Below, piece by piece: positions 25,598-33,865 of a stretch of DNA of 52,699 nucleotides. The notes below the pieces were generated by a model, which had not been told where the DNA came from, did not search any database, and was given only the letters and a program-made list of their open reading frames with translations. The stretch comes from Carnimonas nigrificans ATCC BAA-78. Lineage in GTDB: Bacteria > Pseudomonadota > Gammaproteobacteria > Pseudomonadales > Halomonadaceae. Within the stretch, counting starts at the first letter, position 1. Every line of letters begins with the position of its first letter. The position numbers and the translations under genes were made by a program. The stretch covers positions 1 to 52,699 of the forward strand of contig NZ_JAGO01000002.1 of NCBI RefSeq assembly GCF_000526695.1. The letters are read 5' to 3'.

Positions 25598-26581
25598 CTA
25601 CACCTTAATCAGGGCCTTGCCGCTGAAGCCGCGATTTTTCAGCGCTTCAAGATGAGCGGGCAGGTGGGCAAAGTCATCGACCACCAGCGGTTCGGGTTCG
25701 ATACGTTGCGCGCTAATGTCATTGAACAGTTGCTGACCCGCATCGCTCAAGCGTTTCCAGTCTGCGTCGCTGCCATAGACATGCAGTGCTCCTAGAGCTA
25801 CTTCATGCATGGAAATACAGCGTCTGAAGGGGGCGCTGGGCCACTCGGGGAGGCGTCCAAGAATGGTGACGATGTGACCGTTGGCACCGAGTGCGTCGGT
25901 GAGCGCGAGGGCGTTCTCCGGCGCAACAGTATCCACGACAGCATAGTAGTCACGCTCGCCTTGCCACTGCTCGTGCTTATGCAGTGACTCCAGAGTGGTA
26001 GTGGCGCCCTGTTGCTTGAGGCGCTGCCAGTGGCGCGGGTGGCTCAACGTCGTGACAAGATAGCCGCTGGCAGCCGCCATTTGCACCAGATAGCGGCCAA
26101 CACCTCCGCCGGCTCCGGATATCAGCAGTTTGGCCCCTGTGCGTTTGGGCACTTTGTCGAGGGCGCTCCACGCGGTCAATGCGGGGCAAGGAAGGCTCGC
26201 GGCGACATCCAGACCGAGGGTATCGGGTACGGTTATGGTGGCGCGCGCATCAACGGGCGTTAGCGTGGCGAAACTTCCGATCCTGCTGCCTAAACCGGTG
26301 TGGTAGGCCACTCGTTGTCCCATCAGGCGGCTGTCTACCTGCTCGCCCACCGCCACAATCGTGCCAGCGCCATCCAGCCCCGGCACCATACCGGTACTAG
26401 CGCCAAGGGCCTCAGGCATTTCCAGCACTTTCCAGTCAACGGGGTTAAGCCCGATATATGCGTTTTCCACCAGCACTTGATGGGGTTCCAGCGTTGGCAC
26501 GTCCAGGGTTTGTAGCGTTAACTCCGCTGGAGTAGTGCCGTGCTGCCAGAGCCAGGCTCGCGTGTGATAGTGAGATGCCAT
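25598..26581 (-). CDS. Zinc-independent MDR-family NADPH:quinone reductase-like oxidoreductase
   Basis: A 327-residue medium-chain dehydrogenase/reductase. The N-terminal GroES-like domain has LVENAYIGLNPVDWKVLE and GLDGAGTIVAVGEQV, and the cofactor domain has KLLISGAGGGVGRYLVQMAAASGYLV (GxGxxG-like loop at about 155-160). The structural-zinc cysteine cluster is absent, as in quinone oxidoreductases. It ends with LKNRGFSGKALIKV, the typical C-terminal motif of that branch. It probably reduces quinones or activated alkenes with NADPH in the cytoplasm. The adjacent LysR gene is convergent. Confidence 0.88.
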   Translation of the reverse strand: MASHYHTRAWLWQHGTTPAELTLQTLDVPTLEPHQVLVENAYIGLNPVDWKVLEMPEALGASTGMVPGLDGAGTIVAVGEQVDSRLMGQRVAYHTGLGSRIGSFATLTPVDARATITVPDTLGLDVAASLPCPALTAWSALDKVPKRTGAKLLISGAGGGVGRYLVQMAAASGYLVTTLSHPRHWQRLKQQGATTTLESLHKHEQWQGERDYYAVVDTVAPENALALTDALGANGHIVTILGRLPEWPSAPFRRCISMHEVALGALHVYGSDADWKRLSDAGQQLFNDISAQRIEPEPLVVDDFAHLPAHLEALKNRGFSGKALIKV

Positions 26582-26900
26582 AAGGTCGCCCTTTCATTCA
26601 GTCGGAATTTCAGGGATATTCTGGTTGCATGAATGGAAATTCAAGGCGAGAAAATCATAAGAATGCCATCGCCAGATGCCGACAGTGCCCTGCCCATGGC
26701 CCTTGCCTATACAACACCTGCTCTTTTCTGATCGTGTGTTTCTGATCGAATGAAGGCCACGAGCCGCATGCCTGACTGACGCTCAATATCGGTCTGTTCA
26801 ACTCGAACGGTTTGAAACAACTGTTTCTTGAGTGTATATATTGAAACAAAACCAATCATAACAACGCTGATTATCTTCCAGGCTTTGGAGCCCACATCCT
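26582..26900. other. Upstream region of the allantoin operon
   Basis: About 320 bases between divergent genes, carrying both promoters. The right half holds a palindrome and a repeated half-site (see the next entry) plus an AT-rich TGTATATATTG stretch that could be a -10 region. I see no -24/-12 sequence here. Confidence 0.5.
26812..26848 (+). promoter_or_regulatory. Candidate RpiR-type operator upstream of pucG
   Basis: GAAACAACTGTTTC (26814-26827) is a perfect dyad with six-base arms. The half-site TTGAAACA occurs at 26812-26819 and again at 26841-26848, 29 bases on. It lies 50-90 bases before the pucG start, so the RpiR regulator encoded two genes downstream is a plausible ligand. Confidence 0.5.
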
Positions 26901-28127
26901 ATGACACCCGCTGCTGTTACCCCTCCGCACCGACTACTGATGGGCCCTGGCCCCATCAATGCTGATCCTCGTGTATTGCGTGCCATGTCGGCACCGCTTA
27001 TCGGTCAATATGATCCGGTCATGACCGGCTACATGAATGAGACCATGGCGCTGTATCGCGGTGTTTTCGATACTCGCAACGATGCCACGCTTTTGATTGA
27101 TGGAACCTCCCGCGCAGGGATCGAAGCGGCGCTGGTGTCGCTGATACGTCCTGGTGACAAGGTACTGGTGCCGATTTTCGGGCGTTTCGGCCACTTGCTG
27201 AAGGAGATCGCCGAACGCTGCCAGGCGACGGTGATTACGCGGGAAGTCGAGTGGGGCAGCGTATTTGCTGCCGAGCAGATTGAGGAAGCGATCAAGGAGT
27301 GTGAACCTGCCGTGCTTGCTCTTGTGCACGGCGATACCTCCACCACCCTGTGTCAGCCGCTTGAGGATATCGGTGACATTTGCCGTCGCTATGGCGTGCT
27401 GTTTTATACCGATGTTACGGCATCGTTGGCAGGCAACACCTTCCCGATGGACAAGTGGCAGGTGGATGTGGCTACCGCTGGCTTGCAGAAATGTCTGGCG
27501 GGGCCTGCTGGCAGTTCGCCTATTTCGCTGTCGCCACGCGCTGTGGAAGTCATTCATCAGCGCTCCAGTGTAGAGGCGGGGCTTGCCGGTGCCGGGGATG
27601 AACTCAGTGCTGCCGAGCGCATTCGCTCCAATTACTTCGATCTTGCCATGGTGCTCGACTACTGGAGCGAAAAGCGTCTGAATCATCACACCGAAGCCAC
27701 CAGCATGCTCTATGCCGCTCATGAATGTGCGCGCATTTTGGTCGCTGAAGGCATGGACAATGCCGTGGCGCGTCACCAGCGCTATGGCGGTGCCATGCTG
27801 GCCGGTGTGCAGGCGCTGGGGCTGAAGGTCTTCGGAGATACCGCACACCGCATGAATAACGTGGTGGGGGTCTATATTCCTGACGGAGTGAACGGCGAGG
27901 AGGTGCGAGCCGCGCTGCTGAATGACTATGCCATCGAGATCGGCACCTCCTTCGGGCCGCTGCACGGCAAGATCTGGCGCATCGGCACCATGGGCTACAA
28001 CGCACGCCGCGATACGGTGCTAACAACGCTGTCTGCGCTGGAGCAGGTGCTGCGCCGCGCTGGTGTGAAGGTAACTGGCGGCAGCGGTACTGGCGCCGCG
28101 CTGGAATTTCTGGAGGCAGGGCAATGA
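26901..28127 (+). CDS. pucG: (S)-ureidoglycine:glyoxylate aminotransferase
   Basis: A 408-residue PLP enzyme of the alanine-glyoxylate aminotransferase family (class V). Motifs are the N-terminal LLMGPGPINADPRVL, the substrate loop HGDTSTT at 143-149 and Asp171 in FYTDVTASLAG. The PLP lysine is Lys197 in ATAGLQKCLAGPAG, where the residues around the lysine follow the ureide-type PucG enzymes. PucG moves the amino group of ureidoglycine to glyoxylate, giving oxalurate and glycine. It overlaps the next gene by four bases (ATGA). Context with an allantoate amidohydrolase supports this call over a plain alanine-glyoxylate or serine enzyme. Confidence 0.9.
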   Translation: MTPAAVTPPHRLLMGPGPINADPRVLRAMSAPLIGQYDPVMTGYMNETMALYRGVFDTRNDATLLIDGTSRAGIEAALVSLIRPGDKVLVPIFGRFGHLLKEIAERCQATVITREVEWGSVFAAEQIEEAIKECEPAVLALVHGDTSTTLCQPLEDIGDICRRYGVLFYTDVTASLAGNTFPMDKWQVDVATAGLQKCLAGPAGSSPISLSPRAVEVIHQRSSVEAGLAGAGDELSAAERIRSNYFDLAMVLDYWSEKRLNHHTEATSMLYAAHECARILVAEGMDNAVARHQRYGGAMLAGVQALGLKVFGDTAHRMNNVVGVYIPDGVNGEEVRAALLNDYAIEIGTSFGPLHGKIWRIGTMGYNARRDTVLTTLSALEQVLRRAGVKVTGGSGTGAALEFLEAGQ

Positions 28128-29365
28128 AGAGTGATGCGGTGACTGTACTCGATCGCTGTGACCAGCTAGCGAAACTCTCTTGTTCAGAAGAAGGCATTGA
28201 GCGCGTTTATCTCTCTGCCGAACATCGTGCCTGCAATCAGTTGGTAGCCGAGTGGGCGCAGCAAGCGGAGCTGACCTGCTGGGAAGATGCGGCGGGTAAT
28301 TTCTGTACGCGCCTGGAAGGTGCTGAGCCTGGGCTGCCCGCCGTGGTGCTGGGATCGCATCTGGATACCGTGCCCAACGCAGGCCGTTACGACGGGATAT
28401 TGGGCGTGATGGTTGCATTGTGCGTGGTGGAGCGCTTCAAGTGTCGTCAGCAGCCGCTGCCCTTTGCGCTGGAAGTGGTCGGGTTCGGTGACGAAGAGGG
28501 CACCCGCTTCGGTACGGCGCTGTTCGGCAGCTTCGCGTTTGCCGGTCACTGGGAACCCCAGTGGTGGGAGCTTGAAGACAGCGCTGGCGTGAGCCTGCGT
28601 CAGGCATTTTTGGATTATGGCCTCGACCCTGCTGCCATTCAGACGGCTGCTCGCAAGGCCAGCGATCTGCTTGGCTATCTGGAAGTGCATATTGAACAGG
28701 GGCCGGTGCTTGAAGCAGAACAGCGCGCGCTGGGAGTAGTGACGGCGATTGCCGGAGCACGACGTTTTCAGCTTGGCGTTAGCGGCCAGGCGGGACATGC
28801 GGGCACCACGCCTTATACCTTGCGCCACGATGCGCTGTGCGCTGCCAGCCAGATGGTGCTGGCGGTGGAGGCGTTGGCGCAGCAGGGTGAATGTGTGGCG
28901 ACCGTTGGGCAGATGGCGGTACGCCCCGGCGCGGTTAATGTGATCCCCGGCGAGGCAACCTTCAGTATTGATATTCGCAGCGAGCGTGATGCTCAGCGCG
29001 ATGAAGTGTGGGATAGCATCGTGGCGCGTCTTGAGCACATTGCAACGGAACGCGGCGTTACGCTGTCGATTGAGGAAACCCATCGCGCTTCTGCACAGGC
29101 GTGCAGTGAAAGCCTTCAGCAGGCAATTGCGGAAGGCATTCGGCGCAGCGGCGATGAGCAGCCGCGCTTTCTGTTCAGCGGGGCGGGCCACGATGCCATG
29201 GCAATTGGCAAGCTGACCGATGTCGGCATGATGTTTGTGCGCTGCGAAAAGGGCATCAGCCATCACCCCGCGGAAGCCGTGACCGAAGAGGATGTCAGCA
29301 TCGCGATTGATGCACTGGAGCACAGTGTGCTGGTGCTGGCCGAGCGGTACGCCGCGCGGACCTGA
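28124..29365 (+). CDS. hpxK: Allantoate amidohydrolase (M20/carbamoylase family)
   Basis: A 413-residue dinuclear metal amidohydrolase. Metal ligands are visible as His79 (GSHLDTVPNAGRYDG) and Asp90, with the acidic pair in GFGDEEGTRFG (about 121-129), a later His in YLEVHIEQGPVLE and a final His in CEKGISHHPAEAV. HxDTVxxxGxxDGxxG is shared by AllC, PucF and the carbamoyl-amino-acid hydrolases. With pucG upstream, the product is probably ureidoglycine from allantoate, plus CO2 and NH3. An N-carbamoyl amino acid hydrolase is the alternative. The start overlaps the pucG stop. Confidence 0.88.
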   Translation: MKSDAVTVLDRCDQLAKLSCSEEGIERVYLSAEHRACNQLVAEWAQQAELTCWEDAAGNFCTRLEGAEPGLPAVVLGSHLDTVPNAGRYDGILGVMVALCVVERFKCRQQPLPFALEVVGFGDEEGTRFGTALFGSFAFAGHWEPQWWELEDSAGVSLRQAFLDYGLDPAAIQTAARKASDLLGYLEVHIEQGPVLEAEQRALGVVTAIAGARRFQLGVSGQAGHAGTTPYTLRHDALCAASQMVLAVEALAQQGECVATVGQMAVRPGAVNVIPGEATFSIDIRSERDAQRDEVWDSIVARLEHIATERGVTLSIEETHRASAQACSESLQQAIAEGIRRSGDEQPRFLFSGAGHDAMAIGKLTDVGMMFVRCEKGISHHPAEAVTEEDVSIAIDALEHSVLVLAERYAART

Positions 29366-29456
29366 TGCGTTCAGCGCAGCGATGGGGTAGTGTCAGCGCG
29401 CGGGGCCATGGGTGGCCTCAACCGTGACTTCCATAGGGTGAGCGAGGATTTAGCCA

Positions 29457-30299
29457 ATGCCCCATATCGGGCAGCGTATCAACCGCTGTTATAGCGAGCT
29501 GACTCAGCAGGAGCAGCGGGTCGCTGACATCATTCTGGATCATTTCGATGATCTCGCGGTGTACAACAGTACCGAGCTGGCGAACCTTGCCAATGTCTCC
29601 AAGGCGACCGTAACGCGGCTGTTCAAGCAACTGGGCTTTGCCAACGCTCGGGAAGTAAAGGCTCACGCTCGCGAACTGCGCAGCCAAGGGGTGCCGCTGG
29701 CTAACGCGGCGGCAGACCAGGATGCGCCGCACGGTTTTGTCGCGCATCTCGCCCGTGAGCAGAAAAACCTGACGCGCTCGCTGCATTCGCTGGCGGATGG
29801 CAAGTTTGATGAAGTGGTGCAACTGCTTGAGAACGCGCGCCATATCAAGGTGATTGGCTTTCGCAATAGCTATGCGGTGGCGCTGCACCTGCGCCAGCAG
29901 CTTATTCAGTGCCGCCCCAATGTTACTGCGCTGCCTCAGCCGGGGCAGGTGCTCGGCGAAGAGTTATCTGGCCTGGCGGCCGATGATCTCGTTGTTGTTG
30001 TGGGCATTCGGCGGCGCCCGGCGTTCTTCGCGCGCCTTATGGCCCAGCTTGAGCAATCCCCCGCTGAGGTACTGTTGCTGGCTGACGGTACGGCGCGTGG
30101 CTATGCCGCACGGGTTTCCTGCTTTGTTGAGCTGGCGGTGGATAGCGTGTCGGCATTCGACTCCTATGCGGCTGCGATGAGTGTGGTCAGTGTGGTCGCC
30201 AATGGGGTGCTGCACCGCCAGATGCGTGCCGGGCGAACGCGCATTGCGGATATTAACGATATGTATACGTCGTTGGATGAACTGGAAAACAACCATTAA
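29457..30299 (+). CDS. RpiR/MurR-family regulator with SIS domain (HpxU-like position)
   Basis: A 280-residue regulator. The N-terminal HTH_6 domain (about 1-75) has YNSTELANLANVSKATVTRLFKQLGFANAREVKAHARE. The SIS sugar/phosphate-binding domain (about 125-260) has IKVIGFRNSYAVALHLRQQL and AADDLVVVVGIRRR. RpiR members usually sense phosphosugars, but a subset regulates purine-ureide clusters, and the gene lies inside one. It is in line with the catabolic genes (gaps of 91 and 16 bases), so it may autoregulate with them through the palindrome at 26814-26827. Confidence 0.9.
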   Translation: MPHIGQRINRCYSELTQQEQRVADIILDHFDDLAVYNSTELANLANVSKATVTRLFKQLGFANAREVKAHARELRSQGVPLANAAADQDAPHGFVAHLAREQKNLTRSLHSLADGKFDEVVQLLENARHIKVIGFRNSYAVALHLRQQLIQCRPNVTALPQPGQVLGEELSGLAADDLVVVVGIRRRPAFFARLMAQLEQSPAEVLLLADGTARGYAARVSCFVELAVDSVSAFDSYAAAMSVVSVVANGVLHRQMRAGRTRIADINDMYTSLDELENNH

Positions 30300-30315
30300 A
30301 ACGCCAGGAGATGAC

Positions 30316-31461
30316 ATGAGCCAGTGGGATAGCGCCGTATGGGCAGCACCTGCCCTGAATATTGAAGGGGCCGCACAGGGGCCGCTTCATTCGCTGCGGG
30401 TGGCGGTCAAGGATCTGTTCGATATCGCCGGTGTGGCGACCGGATGCGGCAATCCGGATTGGCGTCGCACTCACGAGGTGCCTACCGAGAGCGCCGCGGC
30501 AGTAAAGGCGCTCTTGGCGGCGGGAGCCACGGTGGCAGGTAAAACGCACACCGATGAATTGGCCTACAGCCTGAACGGTGCCAACGTTCACTACGGCACA
30601 CCGGTCAATCCGCGTGCTCCGCAACGCTTGCCGGGCGGCTCCAGCTCCGGCTCGGCAGTGGCGGTTGCGATGGGTGAATCTGAGATTGGGTTAGGCACCG
30701 ATACCGGTGGGTCGATTCGTGTGCCGGCCAGCTATTGTGGGCTTTATGGCCTGCGCCCAACCTGGGGAGCCATTTCTCTGGAAGGTGCGGTGGGGCTGGC
30801 ACCCGGCTTCGATACGGCAGGGCTATTGTGCCCTTCCTTCGAGCTGTTAAAGCGCGCAGCGCAGGTGCTGTTACCGCCGCAGCCGCAGCATGCTTTCAAG
30901 AACGCGATCATACTGCTGCCCGAAGGCGTTGATGTGCCGCAACCGCTATTGGAAGGCAAACTTGAGCAATCAGGTCTCACCTGCACCACGCTAAGCCTGA
31001 GTACCGTGACCATGGCGCGAGCCAGCGAAGCCTTTCGTGTATTGCAGGGACGGCAGTTGTGGCGCTTGCATGGTGACTGGATCACTCAGACATCGCCACG
31101 TTTCGCGGCGGATATCCAGAAACGTTTAGCGTGGAGTTCAACCCTGGATGCGCAGCAGGAAACTGAAGCGCAGGCGCAGGCTGATGAGGTGGTGGCGTGG
31201 CTCAATGAGCTGACCAGCGATGCTGAAACGCTGCTGTGTCTGCCCAGCACGCCGGGAGCCTCGCCACTGCTGGAGCTGGCTCCGGCGGAACTGGCGGAGT
31301 ACCGCGAGAAGCTGATGGGCATGACCGCCCTGGCAGGATTGTGGGGGGCGCCAGCACTGGCGCTGCCGTGGCTCACCCAGCACGCTGCCCCGTGGGGCGT
31401 ATCGCTGATCGCCCCACCTGGAAATGATCGCTCATTGCTTGAGCTGGATGCCCAGTATTAG
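30316..31461 (+). CDS. Amidase-signature family amidohydrolase (candidate oxalurate/oxamate step)
   Basis: A 381-residue protein from an ATG with CAGGAG five bases upstream; longer in-frame starts back to 30181 lie inside the RpiR gene. The Ser-cisSer-Lys triad is visible: Lys32 (VAVKDLFD), the serine-rich GGSSSGSAVAV at 107-117 and the nucleophile Ser133 in GTDTGGSIRVPASY. It is shorter than typical amidase-signature enzymes (about 450-500) because the C-terminal part is compact. HpxY in the Klebsiella hpx cluster is an amidase of this superfamily linked to oxalurate. PucG makes oxalurate here, so that substrate is a fair guess but not proven. Confidence 0.82.
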   Translation: MSQWDSAVWAAPALNIEGAAQGPLHSLRVAVKDLFDIAGVATGCGNPDWRRTHEVPTESAAAVKALLAAGATVAGKTHTDELAYSLNGANVHYGTPVNPRAPQRLPGGSSSGSAVAVAMGESEIGLGTDTGGSIRVPASYCGLYGLRPTWGAISLEGAVGLAPGFDTAGLLCPSFELLKRAAQVLLPPQPQHAFKNAIILLPEGVDVPQPLLEGKLEQSGLTCTTLSLSTVTMARASEAFRVLQGRQLWRLHGDWITQTSPRFAADIQKRLAWSSTLDAQQETEAQAQADEVVAWLNELTSDAETLLCLPSTPGASPLLELAPAELAEYREKLMGMTALAGLWGAPALALPWLTQHAAPWGVSLIAPPGNDRSLLELDAQY

Positions 31462-31476
31462 TGCATGATGGGCATA

Positions 31477-32412
31477 TTAGCCGCGTGAGAAGGGGTGGTG
31501 TTCGATCCAGTGGCGCGCAATATCGGCGCGTTTGCAGACCCACACTCGGTCATGCGCTTCGATATGGTCGAGAAAGCGCTGTAACGCACGAAAGCGCCCG
31601 GGGCGACCAATCAGGCGCGGGTGCAGGCCGATCGACATCATTTTGGGCGCTTCGTCACCTTCGGCGTACAGCACGTCGAAGGCATCGCGCAGGTAGCTGA
31701 AGAACTGATCGCCGCAGTTAAAGCCGCCGGGGCTGGCAAACTTCATGTCGTTAACATCCAGCGTGTAAGGCACCACCAGATGCGGCACCGTGCTGCCATC
31801 GGCTACCGTTACTTCAGTCCATAGCGGCAGATCGTCGCCGTAGTAGTCGCTGTCGTAAAGAAAACTGCCGTTTTCCACCACCAGCCGCCGTGTGTTGGGG
31901 CTATCCCTGCCGGTATACCAGCCGAGCGGCGTGCTGCCGGTGATCTCTTTGAAAATGCGCAGCGCCTGTTCCATATGCTGCTGTTCGATATGCGGTTCAA
32001 CGTGCTGATAGTGCAGCCAGCGATAGCCGTGGCTGACGATTTCGTCGCCGCGCTCGACCAGCGTTTGGGCGATTTCAGGGCAGCGCTCCAGCGCCATCGC
32101 GACGGTGAAGGCTGACAGCGGTAGCTGGCGCTTTTCAAATTCTCGAATAATGCGGAAGAAGCCTGCGCGACTGCCATATTCATAGAGCGACTCCATGCTC
32201 ATATGACGATCTTTATAGGACTCTGCGCCAATAATGTCGGAGAGAAAGGTTTCACTGCCGGCATCGCCGTGAAGCACGTTGTTTTCGCTGCCTTCCTCGA
32301 CATTCACCACGAACTGTACCGCGATTTTAGCGTTGTTGGGCCACTGTGCATGGGGCGGATGGCCTGCGTAGCCGCGCATGTCACGGGGATATTGGGTAGT
32401 GCTCGACGCCAT
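31477..32412 (-). CDS. puuE: Allantoinase PuuE (polysaccharide-deacetylase type)
   Basis: A 311-residue cofactor-independent allantoinase. N-terminal PRDMRGYAGHPPHAQWPNNAKIAVQFVVNVEEGSE and GYRWLHYQHVEPHIEQQHMEQAL match my memory of Pseudomonas PuuE. GWYTGRDSPNTRRLVVE, YDSDYYGDDLPLW and MSIGLHPRLIGRPGRF are further family segments of the NodB/deacetylase fold. It hydrolyses (S)-allantoin to allantoate. It is convergent with the amidase gene (15 bases between stops) and lies 54 bases downstream of the allantoin racemase gene, with which it probably forms an operon. Confidence 0.93.
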   Translation of the reverse strand: MASSTTQYPRDMRGYAGHPPHAQWPNNAKIAVQFVVNVEEGSENNVLHGDAGSETFLSDIIGAESYKDRHMSMESLYEYGSRAGFFRIIREFEKRQLPLSAFTVAMALERCPEIAQTLVERGDEIVSHGYRWLHYQHVEPHIEQQHMEQALRIFKEITGSTPLGWYTGRDSPNTRRLVVENGSFLYDSDYYGDDLPLWTEVTVADGSTVPHLVVPYTLDVNDMKFASPGGFNCGDQFFSYLRDAFDVLYAEGDEAPKMMSIGLHPRLIGRPGRFRALQRFLDHIEAHDRVWVCKRADIARHWIEHHPFSRG

Positions 32413-32466
32413 GTGTTTGTCCTTTTGATGAAGGGTAAGGGAAGGAGTCAGGAAGCCTGATCGTAG

Positions 32467-33201
32467 TTAATGACGGGCAAGATAAGCGTAAGGGCCGCTT
32501 AAGGGCTTGGGCGGAGGCGCGGCGCGGTCTGCGCGTTTGGCGGGTTTCAATCCCAGTGCGGCCAGCCCTTCGAGCTGCTGGATGGCAGCGGCCACGCCGT
32601 CAATCACGGGAATACCCAGCTCATGGGAAAGCCGCTGATTCAGATCCGCCATGCCCGCGCAGCCCAGTACCAGCGCATCAATATCATCTTCAGCCACGGC
32701 GCGCTGGCACTCTTCAAGCAACTGCTGATAGACGGCAGGTTCCATCTGCTCCAGACGGCTCACCTCTACCTCGCAGGCGCGTAGCCGCGCACAGCTATGG
32801 TTCAGACCGGTATGGGCGAGAATGGCTTCGGCCATGGGCAGCGTTCTAGCCAGGGTGGTGACCACCGAAAAGCGGCGAGCCAGTGCGGCAGCGGTGCGCA
32901 TAGCGGCTTCTGCAATGCCGACCACCGGCACATCGGCCAGCTCGCGCGCCGCAGCGACGCCAGGATCACCAAAGCAGGCGATAACGATGCCACTGCTTTC
33001 TCCTGTATGGGTAATTTGATCCACCAGTGACAGCATGCCCGGCACGGCGAGCGCTTCTTCAAAATGACTTTCGAGTGACGCGGCGCCATCACTGTTGGTC
33101 AGCATCACGATCTCTGTGCGGGTACTGGCATTGCGGGCCGCATGAGCGATCTTCTCGCTCATGGCGACGCTGGTATTGGGGTTAATAACGTGCAGTTTCA
33201 T
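32467..33201 (-). CDS. hpxA: Allantoin racemase (Asp/Glu/hydantoin racemase family)
   Basis: A 244-residue enzyme. The start MKLHVINPNTSVAMSEKI is the standard hydantoin/allantoin racemase opening. The two catalytic cysteines are Cys76 (IACFGDPG) and Cys181 (LGCAGMADL). HpxA interconverts (R)- and (S)-allantoin so that allantoinase can use both. The C-terminal tail of about 25 residues (KPAKRADRAAPPPKPLSGPYAYLARH) is basic and proline-rich, somewhat longer than I expect. It is upstream of and co-directional with puuE. Hydantoin racemase is the only real alternative. Confidence 0.88.
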   Translation of the reverse strand: MKLHVINPNTSVAMSEKIAHAARNASTRTEIVMLTNSDGAASLESHFEEALAVPGMLSLVDQITHTGESSGIVIACFGDPGVAAARELADVPVVGIAEAAMRTAAALARRFSVVTTLARTLPMAEAILAHTGLNHSCARLRACEVEVSRLEQMEPAVYQQLLEECQRAVAEDDIDALVLGCAGMADLNQRLSHELGIPVIDGVAAAIQQLEGLAALGLKPAKRADRAAPPPKPLSGPYAYLARH

Positions 33202-33356
33202 TGATTCTGATCAACCTGTAACAAACCTTCGCCAGAGCCTCGGGCATCACCTTCAATATTTATGGCGTCAGCACTGGCGGCGTAATCACTTTTCATGGAA
33301 GAGCGTTGGCTAGCCCTGCGAAGGTGAGCGGGAAACGACACCGCACCGATCCTTAA

Positions 33357-33480
33357 AGCCTGTTCAACCTCTGCTGCGCGTCGGCTCTATTGCGTTAAAA
33401 ACAGGCCCGAATTGATTATTTGCAGCGCCTCCTCGTCTGTTTTTGACTTGCATAGCGCTAGGCTCGTAAGACGTTGAACG
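33357..33480 (-). repeat. Dispersed repeat, copy B (MITE- or REP-like)
   Basis: It begins with GCCTGTTCAAC, contains CTGCTGCGCG, TGCGTTAAAAACAGGC, CTGTTTTTG and TTGCATAGCGCTA, and ends AGACGTTGAAC. It aligns along its length with the reverse complement of 39112-39251, apart from a gap of about nine bases and scattered substitutions. Both ends are inverted (CTGTTCAAC...GTTGAAC). Confidence 0.8.
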
Positions 33481-33787
33481 GGCGCTTATAAAAAAGTGCC
33501 GTAACGGGACGCATTGATTTTATTAGGCTTCATTCCTTCCCCCCTGTAAAGCGCCTCTCGTCGCGAGGAGGGCGCGTGCTAAAAGTTTGCTCAGATGAGG
33601 CGCAATACGCCCTCTTTTGGTGCATTTCGCAGCGACCAAGCGATCTGGATGCGGCGCGTTAATAGCCTGACGTTTGGGGATTAGCATTTTCTTAATGAAG
33701 GAAATATGACAGGAACGCACGCTATATCTTTTTCTTCTCTTATTATCGCGGTGGCGCAGACGTTTATATCTATTCAGGCCAGATTAT

Positions 33788-33804
33788 TTGGCACGGCAAT
33801 TGTA
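33788..33804 (+). promoter_or_regulatory. Possible sigma-54 promoter of the NCS1 permease gene
   Basis: TTGGCACGGCAATTGTA has a perfect TGGCAC -24 element and TTGT in place of TTGC at -12, with the correct ten-base spacing from GG. It lies about 60 bases before the permease start. Nitrogen-source control by sigma-54 would suit allantoin use. The -12 mismatch keeps this tentative. Confidence 0.5.
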
Positions 33805-33865
33805 TGAGGATCACTACATAACGGCGCTGTTTTCAATAGCGTCCGGCCTGACAAGGAGTGAATTC

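Larger units (their letters stand above)
33202..33865. other. Divergent control region between hpxA and the NCS1 permease
   Basis: A 660-base gap. It contains a copy of the dispersed repeat (33357-33480), an imperfect dyad GAGGCG/CGCCCTC near 33597-33614 and a sigma-54-like promoter just before the permease. No coding region is credible. Confidence 0.6.

Noticed and set aside
26934-27965. 343-codon minus-strand frame opposite pucG
   Set aside because: No motif, and the plus strand encodes a full PLP enzyme with its lysine and start/stop overlap with the next gene.
28184-29323. 379-codon minus-strand frame opposite the amidohydrolase
   Set aside because: Shadow of a high-GC gene; the M20 metal ligands are on the plus strand.
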